A stretch of DNA of 64,000 nt from Spodoptera frugiperda (GCF_023101765.2 NC_064229.1:2608001-2672000), one strand, 5' to 3'; counted from the stretch's first letter, positions 12,333-25,837 are shown. The notes: a model not told the origin generated them from the sequence alone. Numbers and translations are program-made.

Positions 12333-13690
12333 GGGTCGGTCCATATCTGACGTTTCTATATCGTACGCTACCCAGAATACCTAGATACTTTTAGTCGATC
12401 ATTAAAACTAAAGATGAAAAGAATCATTACCAACAAAGCGAGTCTCACTAGCTAAATGTCTTTTCTTATTTACGCAGTAGCTAAGCGCTCCTCAACAACT
12501 CAGCACCCAGCAATACAGAGCCGAGTCGAGACGAATGATCTCAACGAGCGAAAGCTCCTCAAAGTCACTGATACCACCATAAAAGCTTTAAGGTGAATGA
12601 TGGTGTCCATTCGCCATGAGTCTCGACGAACAATAGGGTACTTAACATAATTACTTCCCCTAAGAAAACCCCATCAAACACAAAGTCTACTCTATTCCTT
12701 CCCAGGTAGAGTTCAGATTTGAATGTCAATGCAGAATTGGAAAGGTCTTGAAATTCCCTACCAAAATTATGGTCAGTGGACCACACGTGTGCTCCAATTT
12801 TTTCTTTTTATAATTTGCGTCCTTATATGGCGATGTTGTATAGCGGTAATTCCTGTGTGCATTCAATGGGTCTATGGATGTGAGAATAGCCCTTCGTGGC
12901 AGTCTTTGTATACAAAGTAATGCGAGGAGAATATCCCACCTCATATTATGAATGAAAAAGTAATGTTGTACTCATATTATCATGTTACGTTGTTTCTACA
13001 TTATCAATGTTCTTGAGGAAAATGTTCTTGAAATTGAAAAGAGGAGGACATAGAATAATTCACGGGAGCAGGATTACAGCAAAAACCTAGTCTTATTAAT
13101 TAAATAATGTGTATAATGGATGAATACTGTTGCAGCCTAACAATACATATACTTACATACTCTCTTAAGTAGAATCGCAGCCTTTTGTATTTTTACATTT
13201 TAAAGAAAAAGAAACTCTAAACTCAAAATATTAAGGTATAATGTAGCCTAAATGTCTGTAATTTAGTGTGCGGGGGCATGCAAATGACCTAATGCGCAGG
13301 TAATGACAGTGACCGCATCTAATGACCTTAGGTATTGCAATCATTACCGAACTTAGGTAATTAGTGGTCTGCGATCGCACCGTTCTAGGCTGGTACCTAT
13401 GTAGGTAATGGACATGACTCAGTTTTTAGCAACCAAAATAAGAACACTGGTTTTGAACCCAATTACCATACGGCAGAAAAATATCGGCTGATGTGCAAAG
13501 AATATTGTTGCTTTTTTAGCGAAGAAACGACTTCTAGCTTGACTGTGTACTTTAACTTTTAAAATTATAAGGTATTTATTTTTTTTTATTTTTGGTTTTT
13601 TATCTTCTTATTACTTCTATTTATGATATATACAGTTCTATGTACATATGTCGAGAAAAAAGTATTATTTTGAAATTCTGGATTTTCCAT
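12333..13690. other. Non-coding stretch
   Basis: No supported gene. Short overlapping frames near 12565-12944 on both strands have no recognisable domain. Confidence 0.55.
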
Positions 13691-13699
13691 CAAAAAGGT

Positions 13700-13785
13700 C
13701 ATTGAACTTAATTCAATAATTATCAACAATACGAGCTTTATGCGTGGAAACATTACCACGCGAATGAAGTCGCGGGCACAGCTAG
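13700..13785 (+). mobile_element. Helitron-like 3' end
   Basis: Ends CGCGAATGAAGTCGCGGGC followed by ACAGCTAG and then T. The CGCGA/TCGCG hairpin lies about 8 bp before the terminal CTAG, the layout of Helitron 3' ends. The 5' boundary is not clear. Confidence 0.6.
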
Positions 13786-15528
13786 TCAAGAATCTAATTA
13801 AAAAAATATGATCGTAGTAACATAAAACCAATACATGTAGAGATAGAATATCTAACTGTTTATAAGATCATCATAAAAATAAGATAAAAATGAAGCGATT
13901 TGTAAGCAACATTCAGTTTCAAACATTTACTACTATCTTTAATTGGATAAGGCTTCTGTAGTTAATTTCTTCAAATAATAAAATTCCATTGATTTCTGAT
14001 ACTCGTCAAAGCTTGGGTATCAAATATCATCTATGTTAATAGTACTAACATGAAACAGTAGGTTTTATTTAATCTATCAGTTGGAATATGGTAGTCTTAA
14101 TAGGTACCGGCGAACTACCATATATAAGTAACATTGCTTCATAATAGTTTTCAATATAATTAAATTTAATAAAAAATAATCTCACTCTCATTCGTTGATT
14201 TGATGGTATATTTAATTGTCATTTTTTCTACAAGTAAGTCTACTATTTGTAAAAATTATGATGACGTCATAACTCTATATATCATACAAAATTCATAGAA
14301 ACTATAAATAGTTTTTGATATTTAGATATAAGTATTGAATGTGACTAGCAGGAAACTAGCTTATTCTCAAAAGATGTCAGTGGGGAGGTATTGGCTCTGG
14401 AACGTCGTCTGTATAGTGTTTTGATGAACCATAAAGCTACCATATACGATCGCTTTACGATCACAGAAACGTCATTTTTACGAGACCCGGTAATAAGATA
14501 GGACGGGAATAGTTTCTGATATTGGCACAGAGATGGCGCTGTAATTAAAATGGTGTAGTACCGTTTGAGTTTGCAAGTGGACGTCATAATATGTGAGATT
14601 GCGTTTTATTTTCAACTTAATTTATATAATCATTCGCGGCGCTTGTTATCTTCAGCAAAAGGAGCTGCATTTGTAGATAATAAACCATATTATTATGTTA
14701 AAGTTGGCATAAACAGTTAATCAAAGAACATGGACCCACATTCTAGTCTACTTCCATTGGGGATTTGTTTAATTTAAAAGTCTTATGGCCTATTAAAAAG
14801 GACTCAATAAAACCTTCAACATAACTTTACATAGTGAAACTCCCCCTACCTATCAATCTTACCAAAATCATCACCGGAACTAGAAAAGGTGTTGATCATA
14901 AACCTAAATAATTACCCACTTGGCCACCTCCTCACGTCAGCACCTCATCAATTAACCCCTTTCCATCGCTACCAATAACGACTTGACCTACATGCGCGTG
15001 CGCAGCTGTTTGTATGCGCACAGGAAGGAAGTGTAAACTCAGTAGGACGTGTTTGGTTATTAGTTAACTACTGGATTTAGTTTAGTGTTAGTTGATTAGT
15101 AGTCGAGTTGGTTGATTTGGATAGTTTTAGTTTTTAATGGTTGATGTATTAAGGTGTTAATATATTAGTAAAAGAAGATTTGTTTTGGCATTAATAGCAA
15201 AACAGCTGTATTGTGAAATTCTTCTAATTCATATAAAAATAACATAATGTTACGTTCAGGTTCATTTTAAAGAAATGTTATTTATACCAGTGCAAAATGT
15301 GTCAAAAACCTATCATTCTAAAGACTAATCTTTATACAAAATATCCTTGCCAATTAAAGTTTGTGATACAAATACCTAAATAGAACATAATCACATACCT
15401 AGTCCAAAACCTAAAAGGTACTTACTTCGTAAATAAACCCGCAACAAACCATCAAAATACATGCAAAGTAAGGCACATGACAGTAGCATTTCACGCAAAG
15501 CTATAATCTAGGCGCCCTGTGTCTAGCT
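13786..15528. other. Non-coding stretch
   Basis: AT-rich, with no supported gene. A weak GATGGCGCT motif lies at 14533. I see nothing else to name. Confidence 0.5.
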
Positions 15529-15560
15529 GCAGAGTTGCAGAGTTGCAGCGTTGCAGCGCT
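15529..15560 (+). repeat. Four 8-bp tandem units, GCAGAGTT/GCAGCGTT
   Basis: Units are GCAGAGTT, GCAGAGTT, GCAGCGTT and GCAGCGCT, followed by a GC-rich flank up to about 15610. Confidence 0.8.
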
Positions 15561-16272
15561 GGCAGCCGCGTCCACAAGTTATGCTCGCATTAGCTTGGCG
15601 AGCGCCCAACACTAATCGGTACCAGCTTATGTTTTAATGGCCAGCACTAATGTCCTCCCAAGCTTTTTCTAATAATGTCCAAATAACAGGTGCACCAAAT
15701 TACACGAATTACACACCTATACCCAAAGTAGGAGGGTTGAATTTTGTGTTTTTTACCGTTAAGCACTTATTTTTATTTCGGTTGTGTTTTTACACGGTTG
15801 CCGCAAAAAAAGGAAAAATAAGTTAATTGTCTGCTTTTAAGGAAATGAAACAATTTTAACAATGTTTTCTTAAATAATATTTAGCAATGCCATTCAAGCT
15901 TCGACCTAAAACACTAAAAAAGTAAGATACAACCAATTTACTACCAAAGAAAGGTCACCTATTTAAATCCTACAATAAAAAACAACATAAACGCGACACT
16001 ATGCCCAAACTGTCCCATTTCTCGCCATCAGTTACCACCATAAGGTCACCATCAACACGTATAGTTAATGGACTATAAACCCTATGCTCCCATAAATAAG
16101 TGCCATAACCTGACGATTGATATGATTACTGATTGTATCATCATCTCGTTTACTATTCGGTTTACGATTTATTTACGATCGATGTGTTTGTGAGTATCGA
16201 TTAAGTAGGTAATCCTTAAGTACCTTTATTATAAGTATGATTTTCACGTACCTAATTACCGAAATTATTTTG

Positions 16273-16422
16273 AGACCCCGTGGGATAAAAACTATCCTAT
16301 CACCCAAGTCAGCTCATACCCTGTCTGTATACCAATTTTCATCAAAATCCGTTCAGTAGTTTCAGCGTGATTGATGGACAAACATCTAAACAAACTTTCG
16401 AATTTATAATACTACAGTGTGA
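16273..16422 (-). mobile_element. Helitron-like copy, 5' part
   Basis: On the minus strand it starts TCACACTGTAG, near the TCACACTGATATTATAAATG end of the copies at 25230 and 32403. It shares TCATCAAAATCCGTTCAG and the phrase GTTTCAGCGTGATTGA with them. The CTAG end is missing. Confidence 0.65.
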
Positions 16423-16699
16423 TTCTCCATCTTGGAAGAAAAGTATTTATTTTAGGACGACTTTTTTTTACATTTTATTATAAGTTTTCCTACTAACACT
16501 CGTAAAAGACAAAAGTAACACTCGTACGTACAAACGGATATCTAGGAAGATATTCCAAATCTATGTTCATCGAACCTCAATCCAACTTAGTAGCTAAGCC
16601 TCGATCAACTCCTTGAGCAACAATCTATTAGCCGAGCAAACACAATATAGTGAGAACCCCACAAATCTCCGGCAGTAAGTCATACCGCGGTACTTTGTA

Positions 16700-16830
16700 A
16701 GTGTAGCGGCAATTAGCCAATTAGCCAGGAATGCTGGCTGCAGCCTCCCGCCCCAGCTCACTGGCTGCGAGCGCTCAGCATAAATCTTAGCTGTGTACAG
16801 ACTATAAGCTAATTTAGCTAATTTGTGGAC
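16700..16830. promoter_or_regulatory. Candidate enhancer with tandem homeodomain-type sites
   Basis: CAATTAGC is repeated head to tail at 16710-16725, and AGCTAATTT is perfectly repeated at 16807-16824. Between them lies a GC-rich segment with repeated GGCTG. TAATT-core pairs of this kind are typical of homeodomain-bound elements, but function is inferred only. Confidence 0.35.
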
Positions 16831-18482
16831 TTTGAGCCAGTGGTACTGTGGAGTTAATCATTTTGGTACGGAGATGTGGGTTCTTTATTGACGTCTTATA
16901 GTTTGGAGGTACTTAATATGAGTGTCTTAATATGCTTATAAGTTGGGCAGCTTATGTATATTGTGTTAGATGTTAAGCAGATCCCATACATTTTTGTCGT
17001 GTCAAAAGGCATTAAGGATATAAATTTTTCATTTGATATTTCGGATTCTGGTTTTATTATCAAAGTTCCATAACAGGCATTTACCAAAAGAGTAATATTT
17101 ATCAGAACACATTAACAACACATTAGGAAGATGTCATAAACTGACATATACAGAGGTTTTATTACGAAACTCGCGCCACATTTATGGGGTCCCATTTTAA
17201 AATAAACTCATAAAATCTTCATAGATAAAATGCATACCGAAACCTAACTTTAAAAGCGCCGCAAAATATAAAATTCCCATAAAAATCGAAGCTTTGACCG
17301 CACACCGAGATCTATGGGGTGATGGCGACCCATGGCAATTTTATAGCATCTGCTGTATTTAATATATTACCAAATATAATTTACCGGGAATTGTGTAACA
17401 GGAGCATCAAGTTATGGGGTGTTATGGGTTAAGTATGGGTTCTTATCTTGCATAGATTTTTGTAGTGGTGTTCACTATGTCAGTGCTACATAATATTTAA
17501 GTGGATATCAATACGATCACAGAGCTGTGGTGAGATGGACAATGTTAAACTTTGTGGCGGAAGGAAGGCACGGATAGCATATATAATGGGTAAAAGATTG
17601 TATTAGTGTTTGACAATAAATGTTTCACCCAATCGTAATGTTATTGACAAAAGATCGGATCTGAATAACGATAAAAATAGTCCGTTGAGTTATTTGTCCA
17701 AAAATAATGTTGTAATTGAAACAAACCGCAGTAAATACAATTCATTAATGTACTATCGTTCCGGCCACAAATTGTGAGCGTGTCCTTATCTTGAAATGTT
17801 TCAAATAATTGAGATAAATATCGCACAATTAGTCTCCAGTGAATTTATTACTTCATTACAATAAAGTCAAAGTCAAAATTATTTATTGCAAATAGACTGA
17901 TAAGGGACTTTTGAATGTCAAAGTAAATATTGTAATATAATAAAAATGTCGGTCTATCGGTCAGTCCTGTAGTGAAGCTATTTGCTCGTTCCAAAGTGTA
18001 TATTCCTATAGAGAAGAACGAGCAAGAAAGTCCGTAGATACAATTTAAAAAGTATTGAGTTTGATTCCTAGGTAGATAAATTAAATAGCAAATAACTTGT
18101 TTTTTTTATTGCAACGTCATACAGAATAGATTAAGTCTGCTTTATACTAAAATACAACGCTCACGGGCTAAATAATATCTATTACACAAAAACACTTATG
18201 GTATGTCAGATCAGTTCCGAATTCCAAATTCTCTATTCAGAAAATCCGTTAGAACAATCTCAAATATTGAAGACAAACAAACAATTCCGAGAATAAAAAC
18301 AAGACGGTAACGAAATTCCGAATACCATTCTTTAAGAGGAAACAATTCATTAAATGCCGGAACATAATTAAATTGACAAGTTTTCTCAGTAAACTGATTT
18401 AAATAATGAGATATTAGATGAATGATTCATTTATCGTATACATAGATCTATGATTCACATACTTACCTACAAATTACCTAAA
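16831..18482. other. Non-coding stretch
   Basis: AT-rich, with no supported gene or clear repeat. Confidence 0.5.
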
Positions 18483-18549
18483 AACCAGTTTGTCCTGGTC
18501 TCGTTTTGTATGTTCTCTCCCCACATAAAACGGTCAGTTTATACTGGTT
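18483..18549. mobile_element. 67-bp MITE-like element, copy 1
   Basis: Ends AACCAGT and ACTGGTT. The copy at 41124-41190 has exactly the same length, the same ends and the shared internal TGGTCTCG and CGGTCA segments. Confidence 0.6.
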
Positions 18550-20132
18550 ATAAATAGTATAGCCATGTGTACCAATGGGACAGTTGACTCACGGTACAAA
18601 ATGAGTAATAGAGAAAAAAGCCTATGATTACCAAGAAAAACAAATCTAATACAAATGTAATGTGAATGTTGTTTGTCCGTCACATCCTGTTATTGTGGGA
18701 TTCTTTAGAAGTCGGAAATACTGAAATAGTTTAACTTTGATTGTAGATCTTAAAGGTGAAAATAAATCCATGGTTTAAACTTAAACGAATGATGTATTTC
18801 AATTTGACTACAAAGGTGCTTTTGTACGTTCAACAAAAAACATATGGCCGTATGGTTTAAAAAAATTGATTATTTGGTTAAGAATGAGAAATAAAAATAT
18901 AAAGTAAGTACAACTACGTCATCCTTGTAATAGAAAACACAGTACACTCCTTCATTACCCACATTGAAAGCAGCACGAAATAAAGCCATGCACACACAAT
19001 AATGAATCACTCGAGCAGCGCTTACAACGAATTGATAGTGCTACCTGTACCGATTGGCTATTGGCTATTAAGTCGTTTGTACCGTAATAACAGTTTACTA
19101 CCGATGCCGATAACTAGATAATGTGTACGCGGCCTAACTATGGTCTACGACCTTGCTGTGCTTTAGATACTTTTGGATGGTTTTATGTGGTGTGTATTAA
19201 CACAATTTTCCGCATTTATGTTGTAATAAGGGAAAAATTTAGCCTCTCTAGATTACGTGCCACAATTGAGAATTTCCAAAAAACATACTGCTATAAATTT
19301 ATGCTATTTCCCAATTGCCTTGGCAAAGGTGGATCAAAATTTACCTTGACATCACATCATCATTATATAAATGGACAATACTGGCCAAACGCCTCGTCAC
19401 ACACAGAGAAGGTTTAAAAAGGTTTAAGTTTAGAAATTATAAGCCCAAGTTTCCTCACAATGTTTTCCTTTACCGTTTGTCAATGGTGTTTAAATAATCT
19501 TAGAAAGTACATATAACTCGGAAAAAGTCACATTGGTAGTTGCCGTTGGTAGGTTTCTAAACCGCACTCTCATGCATGAGAAGCGGGCGTCTTAAACCTC
19601 CAAGCTATCACAGACAATTACCTTAACAAGTCTAAAACGAATTTAAGCTTCATTACTTCACCGCTATCAAAAACTGTGCCTATGTTCAGTGACCTTGGTA
19701 CACTTCACCGCATAGTTTATGGGTTCGATGCTGGATACTTCAAAGTACGTGATGCGTAACGCGGCTAAACACGTTGCAACATACTCAGATTTATGTGAGA
19801 ACGTTCTGTAATAAAGTTCTGTGTGTAAAGTACCGATAATGGCCCAAAAATGTGGTAAAGTTACTGCGTGATAAGTTTTGTAACTGTCCTTCTGTGAAAC
19901 TTTGTGTTTCAGTGATCCAATAAGTTATTAATACACCAAAACGTGTCAAATTTTACATTAAAGTTTCCTAATTTTAAAACTAATACCTAATAAACTGTGG
20001 CAACGTGCTCCTAGACTACTCTTTACCATGTGAAACTATATCACTTACCTATAGTGTAATTCATAAATTATTTACATATTTATTTATTTGTGAAATATGC
20101 AGAATTTGCCAGCTTAATTTAATATTATGTAA
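18550..20132. other. Non-coding stretch
   Basis: No supported gene. Frames near 19121-19497 are short and have no known domain. Confidence 0.5.
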
Positions 20133-20319
20133 TCTATTATATAAAAATAAGTCGGGTTTTCCTTCCTGACGCTATAACTCCAGAACGCACGAACCGATTT
20201 CCATGGTTTTGCATTTGTTGGAAAGGTCTCGGGTTCCGTGAGGTTTATAGCATTGTCAGAGTTAAAAAAAAATTAGGAAAAAGACATGGTGGCGAAACGA
20301 GTTTCGCCAGGTTTGCTAG
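20133..20319 (+). mobile_element. Short non-autonomous Helitron-like element, complete
   Basis: Begins TC (TCTATTATATAAAA), ends CTAG, and is flanked by A on the left and T on the right. An 8-bp hairpin, GGCGAAAC with GTTTCGCC (20291-20308), lies about 7 bp before CTAG. These are the diagnostic Helitron termini. It is 187 bp with no coding capacity. Confidence 0.82.
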
Positions 20320-20539
20320 TTTCCTATAAAAACAAAAGTACAATCATTTTAATTATCGATCATGATATTCATTGCCTACATTTGTAGTCGTGGTTCATCA
20401 TTTGCTATACCCAGTATTTCTTCAATGGTTACTTGATTCGAATCCCGATCCAAAAATCCAGATAAAAGCAATACCGGGTATATCCAGCGGATTTCCCGCA
20501 AAAATCAAAAAGCGCAGACGTCCTTATAAATAGCAGTAT

Positions 20540-20760
20540 CGCGTGTTTTTTCGAGCTCTGTCCGAAAGAATCCGAATTTCCGAGCCGGAGTCGGTATCGT
20601 CAAAAACGTTTGATTGGCCCCACTACGGGATTCACACGGGCGAACAATTAAGTAGTGGGCGTGTGCCCAGCTGTGGGCGTTTGTGCGTCAATCAACAGTT
20701 TTTGTGGGGCTTTTGTTTCAAAAACTATTGATTCCTTTTGTAGTGTAGTACAGGTATTGT
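20540..20760. promoter_or_regulatory. GC-raised segment with GGGCGTG motifs
   Basis: Contains AGTGGGCGTGTGCCC and GTGGGCGTTTGTGCG close together, in a segment with several CG dinucleotides. GGGCGTG-type boxes suggest a KLF/Sp-type regulatory element. Short frames over it have no recognisable domain. Confidence 0.3.
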
Positions 20761-21240
20761 TGGTTAATATTCTGAGAGAACTAATTGTATGTGGGCCGCG
20801 GTACGCTTTGTTAATGGTTCCCGCTGATGGCCCTTTTACTGTCTGTAACTTCACTTCGAGCGAAAAACTATTAAAGCAGACTGTAACGTCGGCGTTGTGA
20901 TATATTAGCTGCTATTTAGTCTTTATTACTCGTGTCTACTTATAACCAATCAAGTAATAAAACTGCTATTATAATACCATTGTTCCTTCTTCACCAAATA
21001 AACCCATAACCGATTAATTGAGTAAATAGATTGATATGATAGTCTCTGTAATCTAGAACGTGAGATCAATAAACTATAGCAATTGGGTGTGTCAGTCTGT
21101 CTGTCAACAAGCCAATGATATAATATCAACATCCTGTATCAACTCGAGTGGGACATCCTGTAGGGATCGGATTGATGGGAGATTTCTGCTGTTCCGCTTT
21201 TTAGTTTAGAGGGGGGTAGCTTGATTTGATTTAGTAGTTA

Positions 21241-21325
21241 GACCTAGGTTCAATTCCCGTACGGAGTCTATGTGTTAGTCTCGTGTACCTATGTAATGCT
21301 TGTATTTGTAGACGCATTTGATACA
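21241..21325 (+). mobile_element. SINE family 1 remnant
   Basis: GGTTCAATTCCCGTACGGAG followed by a tail with TTGTAGACGCATTTG; heavily diverged. Confidence 0.55.
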
Positions 21326-22406
21326 AAAAGAAATTGAATTATTTATTACAAATTACTTTATTAAAGTTATTGAATGTTTTCAAACTGTATGAACAGCATT
21401 CATAAAAAATATACCATTTGGTACTTATTTGTAAATATTTTCACGTAACACTGACTAGCCGATCATTCCACTACACAGTTCGAATGCGAAATAAATATTT
21501 CTCATTTCGTCAAAAACTCAGTACCGTAGCAAAATACTTTCAATGAGTTCCGATGCAAACACAAAATATACGCATCTCGTAATGAAAACCTGAATTCAGC
21601 ACAAACTTCAAAGGTCCATTTTGAAAACTAATCATTACGTACGTGGCTCGATTTCAAAACGACATTTTAAAAACCTCTCGAAAATACATCCCTTAATTTT
21701 CTACCTTATAATAAAAGGAATAAGACTCAATACCTACCTTATCAAAATAATGCAACCTTCCCAAATGCTTTTGACAGAAACGGATCGAAATTAAACATTT
21801 AAATTCACGCCAAAATGAACTTTAACTTCGTAGTATAAAGAAGAGAATAACTTGTCAATTTTCTAAGGCCGACTTTATTCAAAACGTTACCAGTTCTGAG
21901 CAAGTATGATAATAGAATTTTGAAAATTTATTGCTTAATGTATTTAGAGCCTTCTCGGCCTAGAATAGGGTTAAATTCAATTTGCCTCTTAGTCAAATTG
22001 GTTCTCCGTTACAGTATTTGATTTATTATATTTTTGTACAATTAAATGGGAACGGTCTATTGATGAAGAATATTTTTTTTAAAGTGACAATAAACGGTGA
22101 GGCGAAGTCTAAAGTAGAACATTTTCTTTACTTTACATTTTTCTTTCATTTAATTTAAGGTTGAATCCCCGTTACTACTCCTGCTTTTCAAGCAACGCTT
22201 GCTCGCTGTCGAGATCATCGAGATCGTCGCACGATCCCCCAAATTATATAACAATAATTTCGAATAATCTATATTATCCCCAAATGGTTTCTGAATAAAC
22301 CAATACCATAAACAATGTAACCAAACAAAACACAAGCCCAACATAACCCACTGTATCCACATAAGCCAATGGCTTTAATCTCATAATTCTTAACAGGAGC
22401 TCGAGC

Positions 22407-22465
22407 GGCGTATCGATACGCCACGATACGCTAGTACGCCGATACGCCACGGTACGCCAGTACGC
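22407..22465. repeat. GC-rich palindrome plus 26-bp tandem repeat
   Basis: GGCGTATCGATACGCC (22407-22422) is a perfect 16-bp palindrome. It overlaps two tandem 26-bp units (22414-22439, 22440-22465) that differ at two positions and are built of CGATACGCC/AGTACGC. Confidence 0.85.
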
Positions 22466-22529
22466 TGCATATTTGATTACGTCGTTACGGGATCGAGTTA
22501 GGTTCCGCCGCTGATCCGATAAAGCTCTA

Positions 22530-22700
22530 ACTCTATTTAGTTCTATTACCTTAATTAAGGACTCTTTTAATTTGCAATTGCGTGCAATTTATTGCACTTG
22601 CAGTAGTAAACAATTAGGACGTGATATATTTATGCCATTGGCATTAATTTATGCTGTCAGTGGGTGGCCATTGAGCGCAGGTAGTAAACAGTTCAGTTTT
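22530..22700. promoter_or_regulatory. Candidate enhancer with AATTA and TTTATG motifs
   Basis: Contains CCTTAATTAAGG, ACAATTAGG, ATTTATGCC, CATTAATTTATG and a GCAATTGCG/GCAATTTATTGCAC cluster. This density of homeodomain-type cores with intervening GC sequence looks regulatory, but some is expected by chance in AT-rich DNA. Confidence 0.28.
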
Positions 22701-23029
22701 CATCGTACGTAGATTAGTGCTATAGTCAAATATTTACACAGATGGGTGCAAGTAGAGCACAGGCATGTGTACCACACATTCCTAGTGATTGCAGGTCACT
22801 GCGCTGTTTAATCAGATGAGATTTACCTTATAGAGTATTAAATAATTGAGAAATCTTCAACAATTAAATAATAATAATTCAACAATTAAATAACTCATTT
22901 AATTCATTCGAGAAACGTACTTGACAGACGTTTAATTAAACTAAACGAATGATATCAGATATATTCAACAGCACGAGGTCGGCACAACAAAAAGAAAACC
23001 AAACACATGATAGGATTGTAATATTTATG

Positions 23030-23330
23030 AGAGAAACCCGCGGCTCGCACGCCAGCCGCCAACTATCTACAATGGGTTAATTTCCAGCAATTAATAGGCT
23101 GGTGCGTGCGTGCATAATTACATAATTGGTTCCCTTGCGGTTCATAATTGTGCCTGATTTCGACCAGGGACCACTGTAATAAGGATTGCCAGTCCCGCCA
23201 GCCTCGCCAGGCATCCTGGCTTGGTAGGGTTCGCCCTAATTTCGGACGTGTTTGGGAATATTTATCTCGTAAGACGGAGAAAGGAAGCTTAATTAAGACT
23301 CGTCGTTTTTTGCAGATACACGATATGTAA
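23030..23330. promoter_or_regulatory. Candidate developmental enhancer
   Basis: A mixed-composition block with GGTTAATTTCC, GCAATTAATAGG, TGCATAATTACATAATTGG, TTCATAATTGTG and GCTTAATTAAG. The hairpin GCCAGGCATCCTGGC lies at 23206-23220. A 60-codon frame over it has no known domain. Confidence 0.35.
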
Positions 23331-23821
23331 GTAGTTGTTTTTAGTTCTTCTGTCTAAATGAAAGTATCTTAATGAAGGAGCTCGGAATTATTTTAACGGA
23401 TGGATGAGCGGCGCAATGACAGAAATGTTCTCTAATATAGCCAGGCTAGTCTAGTCCTTATGACGATTACACACTGTATTGCTCAATACAAGTTACCAAA
23501 TTGTTACAAAAAGAAACCAATTCTATGCTAATGTTAACCATTCTATACTAAGCTCTAATACTCGGTACTTACGCTTCAAGTTAAGCTGATCAGACTAATA
23601 AAAATAAGGAAAAAGAACTCTTAAAATGTAACAACTAAATCTGTCACAGTAATTCGGGTTCCCACGAAAACCGATCAGAGTTTGAACAAAAAACCTGATC
23701 GAAGCCGTCCATAGTCCATAATAACCGATAATTGATGGTGATCGGGAAATTAACATAATTAATGAAGCATAATACTTTGTACGTGGATGTATACGTGGGG
23801 TACGGAAGCCAGTATACGTGG

Positions 23822-23893
23822 CAGTTGTATATGTATAATGTATATGAGTTGTATAATGTATAAGTATACTAGTTGTATATGTATACGAGTTGA
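23822..23893 (+). repeat. AT-rich tandem repeat, GTTGTATATGTATA units
   Basis: Three to four irregular units of GTTGTATAATGTATA or GTTGTATATGTATA are separated by GAG or CTA. Confidence 0.7.
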
Positions 23894-23993
23894 AGATCAT
23901 GACATGTGATTATCGAGCGATCGATAAATTGTAATGCATCTGTTGTACGTAATTGGACCTTGTGTTTTTATGGAGTGTTGTTTTTTTTTCTGT

Positions 23994-24129
23994 TAGTCTC
24001 GTGTTCGAGTCCCGAGTCGGGCAAAGTATTATATACAGAGTCTGGAATTGTACCCAGTATTTGGCTAAAGGCTCACCTTCTATTACATAGGACTTAGCCT
24101 ACCCCTTTGGGGATAAAAGTTGTGATGTT
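23994..24129 (+). mobile_element. SINE family 2, internally deleted
   Basis: The head has GTTCGAGTCCCGAGTCGGGC, and the tail CTACCCCTTTGGGGATAAAAG; the middle is shortened compared with the copy at 30877. Confidence 0.7.
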
Positions 24130-25094
24130 ACATTTGTTTTTTCTACAAGTTTCAATACTGTAAGCTAAATATCTATCTTAGTAAAATCTTTTATGAAATA
24201 TTTCGGTTATTCTACAGTTGTTTTCTTTAGGACAGTTTAAAGTTTAATTATTCAAGAATTGAGTTTAATGAGAACATAAAGACGTTTTGCGACACTAACA
24301 TTTAGACTTCAAAGAGAAACGTTAATGTTCAGTATATAGGTTCGTAGTAAACATACTGGGTTCGATTCGAAACTGAGACTTATTGTTTTGCAATATTTTA
24401 AGAGAATCATGTGCTATTATGAAATTGTGTGTTGAATATTGATTTGAAATTAGTCACTAAATACATTACTTAGATTCGACCGAAATTAAACCTAAATATA
24501 CAAATACCAACAAGTACCTATGTATCTATATCATTAAAAACCAATTCAGGATTTTTATTCAATGACCAAACCGTGAATTGGATGCCATAACAACATAATA
24601 TCACAAAAACGTATTATTTTTCGTCACACCGCGAAAAATATAAAAATATATCGGGGAAACCGTGATTGTAACTACATTGGGTAAATAAAAATAAAAAAAC
24701 AAAAACAAGTTCATTGCAATCATGGTGTCGGATTGTCGGCTGCAAGTTTTTTCAGCGGACAATTTATCTGAATTACAAACAGTTGAGTTTTGTGCGAATC
24801 CGACGCGGGGGCAACGACCTTAGAGCGCGGTTTTTGCACGAGCTCCCAAATGTTAGGGCTGGTACTTTGTACTTATTTTATTGTTATAGTTTTACTTTCG
24901 ATAATTGGATAGGTTTGATGGTAAATTATGAGTATTAGCTAAGTTACTAGGTACTAATTGAATTTATACTTAAAATAATGAAAATGGTTATTTAATTTTC
25001 TATTCAAACGTATCTGAAAGCTCTATTTAGCTTTTAGCTCTATTTCACGCAAAACATACTAGTTAGTGGAAAGACGTTCTCGACAGATGATGAC

Positions 25095-25230
25095 GTGGGA
25101 TAAAAATTAACCCATCACCCACGTCAGCTCATACCCTGTCTGTATACCAAATTTTATCAAAATCTATTTAGTAGTTTCAGCGTGATTGACAGACAACAAA
25201 CGAACTTTCACATTTATAATATCAGTGTGA
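25095..25230 (-). mobile_element. Helitron-like copy, 5' part
   Basis: The minus-strand start is TCACACTGATATTATAAATG. The body shares GTTTCAGCGTGATTGACAG and CTCATACCCTGTCTG with the copies at 16273 and 32242. The CTAG end is absent. Confidence 0.65.
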
Positions 25231-25837
25231 TATTTAAAAAATTGTCACCAGATATATAAAAGTGTCTTTTTTTTATTTCGAACTAAAAAACTCAGTATCG
25301 AAACAGCAACATTACGACTTAAAAAAAATGTAATTGCATGTCAGCGTAGTTGTAGTTGCATTATTGACTGTATTGGCAATTAATTGTTCGTATCGAAAAT
25401 GACAATAAGTCATAATTATAGTTTCATACCGACATCACAATCGATCGAGCGTGATATTGATTATATACTCACGCAGCACATCAACATACCCAAACCTAGC
25501 ATATTCCTTCAATCGAATTTCAACTTTATTTGTCCCAGGTAATAAGGTAAAAAATGTATTGACAGTGTAGAGTAGCTTGTTATGCTGTTGTCTGTACATA
25601 GACTACTAAGTAAATAATGATAAATCAAATATGGACACGCGAATTCTTTTCTATAGATATGTTTGCTCAGTACATTGTCGTGTGTTGAAGTAAAAGCCAA
25701 TAGTTCGTGCATAATTGTCAGAGAGGTAATTTGTGACTGGGCATAATGACGAAGGTATTTAGATGAGGTTTTGATTAAATATATTTACCTAGCTTTATAT
25801 CCTCAATTGAATTAAATAAATAAGGCATAATAATATA

